Assembly (NCBI GenBank): GCA_027295365.1
Contig: JAPULD010000483.1
Coordinates: 1-9,699 of the forward strand
Length of the DNA: 9,699 bases
Origin: Planctomycetota bacterium
Lineage (GTDB): Bacteria; Planctomycetota; Phycisphaerae; Phycisphaerales; SM1A02
Direction: 5' to 3'
Shown here: piece after piece, positions 7,003-9,699 of the stretch
Position numbering within the stretch: the first letter of the stretch is position 1
Layout of the letters: every line of letters starts with the position of its first letter
Notes under the pieces: generated by a model
The model's database searches: none
Seen by the model: the letters and a program-made list of their open reading frames with translations, nothing else
What the model was told of the DNA's origin: nothing
Made by a program: the position numbers and the translations under genes

Positions 7003-7869
7003 TCAGCGCTGGCTCGGTTCGAAACTCGCGACCATCTTGCCGGCGCGCCAGACCCGGACGGTGCCATCCGATTCGCTGACCGTGAAGGCGATGCTGCGGG
7101 TTGAAGCGGTGATACCCGCCGCGGTCGCGTGTCGCGCGCCGAGCCCTGAAGGCAACCCATCGCTCAACCCCGCCTTGAGCCTCGCCCCGGCGGTCTCGAT
7201 AACCCCATTGCCCCGGATGATGATGGCCCCATCCAGCGTGCTGTATTCCTTGACCGTCTCACCCATGGTGTCGTCAAGCACGTTGCGAACCTTCTCGGAA
7301 TATCCCTTGAATGGATTCAGGATCATCTGCTCGGACATGTCCATTACCGATCGGATGTCTCCCACCACGAACATCGCCCCGACTTTCTTCCCCTCACGGC
7401 CATGCTGACCCAGATTCAGGGCGATGCTCAGCACTCGGTGGAACACGGCGCGCTTGATGTGTTCGTCGATGGTGGGCTGATCGGTCGTGTCGAAGAGTTC
7501 ATACTCCACCCCCATCGTCATGACGACCAGCGAATCGATGAGGGATCGATATGGACCCGCGAGAAAGATCACCGTGTCCTGGAGATCGATATACCGGTTG
7601 GAGATCGAGATGATCGCATGCAGTTTCACCTGCCCCATCCGATTCAATTCCACCTCGGGAACGTCGATCGTCGCCTTCATGGTCCCGCTGAGTTTCTTGA
7701 TCCGCTCCCGGTCATGATCGTCCCGCGCGACGAGGATCGTGTTGGCCGGCACGGCGTCGATCTCGGGCAATGCATCCACCGCCACGACGATCGCCTTGGC
7801 TCCGACGGCGTTCGCCATCGTCACCGCGGCTTCCAGCAGCAGCTTGGCCCCCCGGGTGGGATCGTTCAT
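7003..7869 (-). CDS. Diadenylate cyclase (DAC domain) with DacZ-like architecture
   Basis: A 288-residue protein predicted to make c-di-AMP from two ATP. Residues 5-125 resemble the pyruvate-kinase C-terminal-like domain found in front of the DAC domain in archaeal DacZ/CdaZ proteins. Examples are LLEAAVTMANAVGAKAIVVAVD, with VKLHAIISISNRYIDLQDTVIFLAG in the second half. The DAC domain covers about 160-285 and has the DGA motif at 213-215. The second nucleotide-binding motif, usually GxRHR, reads GLGARHATAAGIT, so the second Arg of RHR is Ala (248). No transmembrane segment or signal peptide is present, so it is cytoplasmic. The start at 7869 begins MNDPTRGAKLLLEAA. The frame stays open to 8085, but those residues overlap the divergent isomerase gene and do not look like the family. 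No strong ribosome binding site is visible. It is divergent from the isomerase gene with a 129-bp spacer. Confidence 0.85.
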   Translation of the reverse strand: MNDPTRGAKLLLEAAVTMANAVGAKAIVVAVDALPEIDAVPANTILVARDDHDRERIKKLSGTMKATIDVPEVELNRMGQVKLHAIISISNRYIDLQDTVIFLAGPYRSLIDSLVVMTMGVEYELFDTTDQPTIDEHIKRAVFHRVLSIALNLGQHGREGKKVGAMFVVGDIRSVMDMSEQMILNPFKGYSEKVRNVLDDTMGETVKEYSTLDGAIIIRGNGVIETAGARLKAGLSDGLPSGLGARHATAAGITASTRSIAFTVSESDGTVRVWRAGKMVASFEPSQR

Positions 7870-7998
7870 GTCGATAGGATAGTGCTCAGAACCAGAATGA
7901 GGGTTCAAGGTCCCAAAACGACACCCATTGACAATTAATGAGCCACGACCAGCCCTTTCCCGTACAACAAAGGACTGATTCTCACGAGATTCCTCATC

Positions 7999-9147
7999 AT
8001 GAACATCCTGCTCGCATGCATCATTTCCGCCTCGACACTGGCCAACGATTTCAGGCCGCTGGATCAGGCCTTCGTCGAGCCCCACGCTGAATTCAATGGG
8101 CCCGATCGTCCTCTGCTGGTGGAGATCACCTCACCCCGCACGTTTGGCAGCATGGGCCTCGCGCTCATGGACGCCCAAGGGCAGCTTCTGGCAAGGGTGG
8201 TGCAGGTCGATGCGGGTGAAGTGAATCTCATTGCCCTGTTTCCAAACCTGTGGAACCAGAGACAGACCTGCTATGTCCAGTTGATCAAGCGGGACGAAGC
8301 CCAAGGCAGCGCAATGGTGCTCGTGCCCATGCTTTCACGAATGGTGCCGATCACTGAGCAGGAACGACACCCGACCTACGGCACGATGCACACAAAGATT
8401 GTGGGATGGCGCGATGAATTCGCCCCACCCCCGCCCCCGCCCCCGGATACAACCCAGGATGCAACCCGGGACTCAAGGCCCGCCGGCGAAACATCAGAAG
8501 ACGAAGGGGTATCTCAGGCCGATGCGATCAACCACGAACGATTCTTCTCAGGCTTTCGAGCGTACGTGGATCGCGATGTCATGGTGCACACCACGCTGGG
8601 CGACATCCGTCTGGCCATGAGCCCCGAGCACGCGCCGAACACCGTGAAAAATTTCCTCGACCTTTGCGATGGGGGTTTCTATCGCGACATGATTTTTCAC
8701 CGAATCGTGCCGCTCACGTCCGCCGGTGATCCGTTTGTCATTCAGGCGGGAGATCCGACCGGTTCAGGCGAGGGCGGTCCTGGGTATTGGTTGCCCATCG
8801 AGTCCAGCACCTTGCCCCATGACTTTGGCGTGATCTCGATGGCCCGCGATGACAATCCCGACACGGGCGGCAGCCAGTTCTTCATCTGCCTCTCCCGAGA
8901 AGGCACCGCGAGGCTCGACCAGCAATACTGCTCGTTCGGCTATGCCGTCTCCGGGGCGGACACGATCCTCGCCATCGCCAACGTCGAACTGGCGGACCTC
9001 TCGACTGGCCGACCCTTGAACCCACCCATCATTCAAAGCGCCACGCTTGTGCCGGCCCCTCCCTATTCCCCCGGCACGGGTCGCCCCGACCAACGCGTCG
9101 TGCGTCCCCTGAGTCAAACAACCAGGACCGGGCGAATCCCTCGATAA
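7999..9147 (+). CDS. Exported cyclophilin-type peptidyl-prolyl cis-trans isomerase with extra N-terminal domain
   Basis: A 382-residue protein. A short signal peptide (1-15, cut after STLA) is followed by an unrecognised beta-rich region (about 28-140), a Pro-rich linker (PPPPPPP at 143-149, then an acidic/Thr stretch to 175), and a cyclophilin domain at about 192-354. Cyclophilin hallmarks are MVHTTLGDIRLAMSPEHAPNTV..FL, FHRIV (233-237, catalytic Arg), FVIQAGDPTGSGEGGPGY (246-263, Gln at 249) and GGSQFFI (290-296). In the loop matching human WLDGKH the sequence is RLDQQY, so the Trp and His of the eukaryotic enzyme are absent, which is common in bacteria. It would assist folding of exported proteins. 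A Pro/Arg-rich tail (355-382) ends the protein. The ribosome binding site is weak (GAGA at 7985-7988). It is convergent with the dockerin-like gene. Confidence 0.93.
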   Translation: MNILLACIISASTLANDFRPLDQAFVEPHAEFNGPDRPLLVEITSPRTFGSMGLALMDAQGQLLARVVQVDAGEVNLIALFPNLWNQRQTCYVQLIKRDEAQGSAMVLVPMLSRMVPITEQERHPTYGTMHTKIVGWRDEFAPPPPPPPDTTQDATRDSRPAGETSEDEGVSQADAINHERFFSGFRAYVDRDVMVHTTLGDIRLAMSPEHAPNTVKNFLDLCDGGFYRDMIFHRIVPLTSAGDPFVIQAGDPTGSGEGGPGYWLPIESSTLPHDFGVISMARDDNPDTGGSQFFICLSREGTARLDQQYCSFGYAVSGADTILAIANVELADLSTGRPLNPPIIQSATLVPAPPYSPGTGRPDQRVVRPLSQTTRTGRIPR

Positions 9148-9152
9148 TCATG

Positions 9153-9172
9153 GGCTGATCAACGAATCAGCC
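9153..9172. terminator. Stem-loop between convergent genes, possible weak terminator
   Basis: A perfect 7-bp stem GGCTGAT/ATCAGCC around CAACGA sits just after the isomerase stop and covers the stop codon of the opposing gene. Neither strand has a T-tract after it, so termination would be Rho-assisted or the stem may stabilise transcript ends. Position supports the role more than sequence does. Confidence 0.35.
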
Positions 9173-9699
9173 TCGGCGTCGGGGATCCATACTGGCATCG
9201 CCCCCACGCCGCAAGCAGCCCGAGCAGATCATCAACCTTGAATCGACCTCTCGAATCGTGGAGCAAGATCAGCAGGTCCTGTACATCGACGACTTCATCG
9301 TCGTTGAGGTCGCAGGGGCAGTCGAATGTTTCGGGCCCGGGACAGGGGCCGAAGGAGGCGATCAAGGCCCGCCGATCGGACGGATCATAATCATCGCTTT
9401 GCACGAGAATCGCCAAGTCGCGCCCATCCACGACCCCATCGTCGTTGAGGTCGTAGGGGCAAGTGTCGGCTGGTGAGGCGAACGTCTGGCTCAAGTACAA
9501 GAAAACGTGATTGCGGTACGAGCCGGTGACTGCGAGGTCAATCGCCTCATCACCATCAAAATCAGCAGCAATGATCGAAAACGGTTCTCTTTTTACTGCA
9601 AACCTCTTTTCGTCCGGGAATTGCCCATGACCATCATTGATCCGAATCGAGACAGTATTCCAATACGTTGATACGACTATGTCATTGTCACCGTCTGCG
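9159..9699 (-). CDS. VCBS/FG-GAP repeat protein with C-terminal dockerin-like domain, partial
   Basis: The frame is open to the right edge, so 179 C-terminal residues are seen and the start lies outside. A TTG at 9500 is not the start, because the frame continues upstream with good coding sense. Residues 1-70 of the visible part hold one full VCBS/FG-GAP beta-propeller repeat and the start of another: DGDNDIVVSTYWNTVSI, NDGHGQF, then ADFDGDEAIDLAVTGSYRN. The tail has two Ca-binding dockerin-like loops, CPYDLNDDGVVDGRDLAILV and CPCDLNDDEVVDVQDLLILL, then LLGLLAAWGRC and a basic end. This Cys-flanked 'DLNxDGVVD..DLxxLL...WG' module is typical at the C-terminus of exported proteins of Planctomycetes. 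It is probably a cell-surface or secreted protein with a propeller. The ligand is unknown. Confidence 0.88.
   Translation of the reverse strand, partial: ADGDNDIVVSTYWNTVSIRINDGHGQFPDEKRFAVKREPFSIIAADFDGDEAIDLAVTGSYRNHVFLYLSQTFASPADTCPYDLNDDGVVDGRDLAILVQSDDYDPSDRRALIASFGPCPGPETFDCPCDLNDDEVVDVQDLLILLHDSRGRFKVDDLLGLLAAWGRCQYGSPTPRLIR

Noticed and set aside
7928..7933. TTGACA as the -35 box of the isomerase gene
   Set aside because: A perfect -35 hexamer, but no acceptable -10 lies 16-19 bases downstream in the GC-rich sequence, so it was not listed as a promoter.

Overview
The window looks like a chromosomal piece from a GC-rich, Gram-negative bacterium of the Planctomycetes (PVC group), possibly the Phycisphaerae side. 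The clues are a C-terminal Cys-rich dockerin-like domain behind a VCBS/FG-GAP repeat, a DacZ-type diadenylate cyclase, a PadR regulator paired with a 'permease prefix' protein, and periplasmic multihaem cytochromes together with an outer-membrane porin. The taxonomic call is inference from gene content. No rRNA, tRNA, CRISPR array or mobile element was seen.

Layout. (1) Positions 1-770: a minus-strand unit of a PadR repressor (228-563) and a cut-off gene overlapping its end (1-241). It is preceded by a promoter carrying two copies of a 15-bp near-palindrome, which are likely PadR operators. (2) 771-1211: no convincing gene, only some small inverted repeats. (3) 1212-1814 (+): a four-helix membrane protein of unknown function, convergent with gatB (1836-3377, -), the B subunit of the tRNA-dependent amidotransferase. 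(4) 3378-6996 (+): a nitrite-ammonification cluster of nrfH (tetrahaem quinol dehydrogenase), nrfA (pentahaem nitrite reductase) and an alginate-export-type outer-membrane porin, closed by a clear intrinsic terminator. (5) 7003-7869 (-): a diadenylate cyclase of DacZ architecture, divergent from an exported cyclophilin-type prolyl isomerase (7999-9147, +). (6) 9159-9699 (-): the C-terminal end of an exported VCBS-repeat/dockerin-like protein.

How the genes fit together. NrfH would take electrons from menaquinol and pass them to NrfA, which reduces nitrite to ammonium on the periplasmic side. The porin would let anions through the outer membrane. The other genes (gatB, cyclase, isomerase) are housekeeping or signalling genes with no evident link to nitrite respiration.

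The points most worth a second look are: NrfA with CxxCH instead of CxxCK at the catalytic haem and with a membrane-anchor-like N-terminus; the cyclase, whose RHR motif reads RHA; the paired operators before the PadR gene; a TATAAACAG element shared by the regions upstream of nrfH and of the porin; and a possible 14-residue leader ORF whose stop overlaps a candidate nrfH start. I see no clearly new multi-gene system here.
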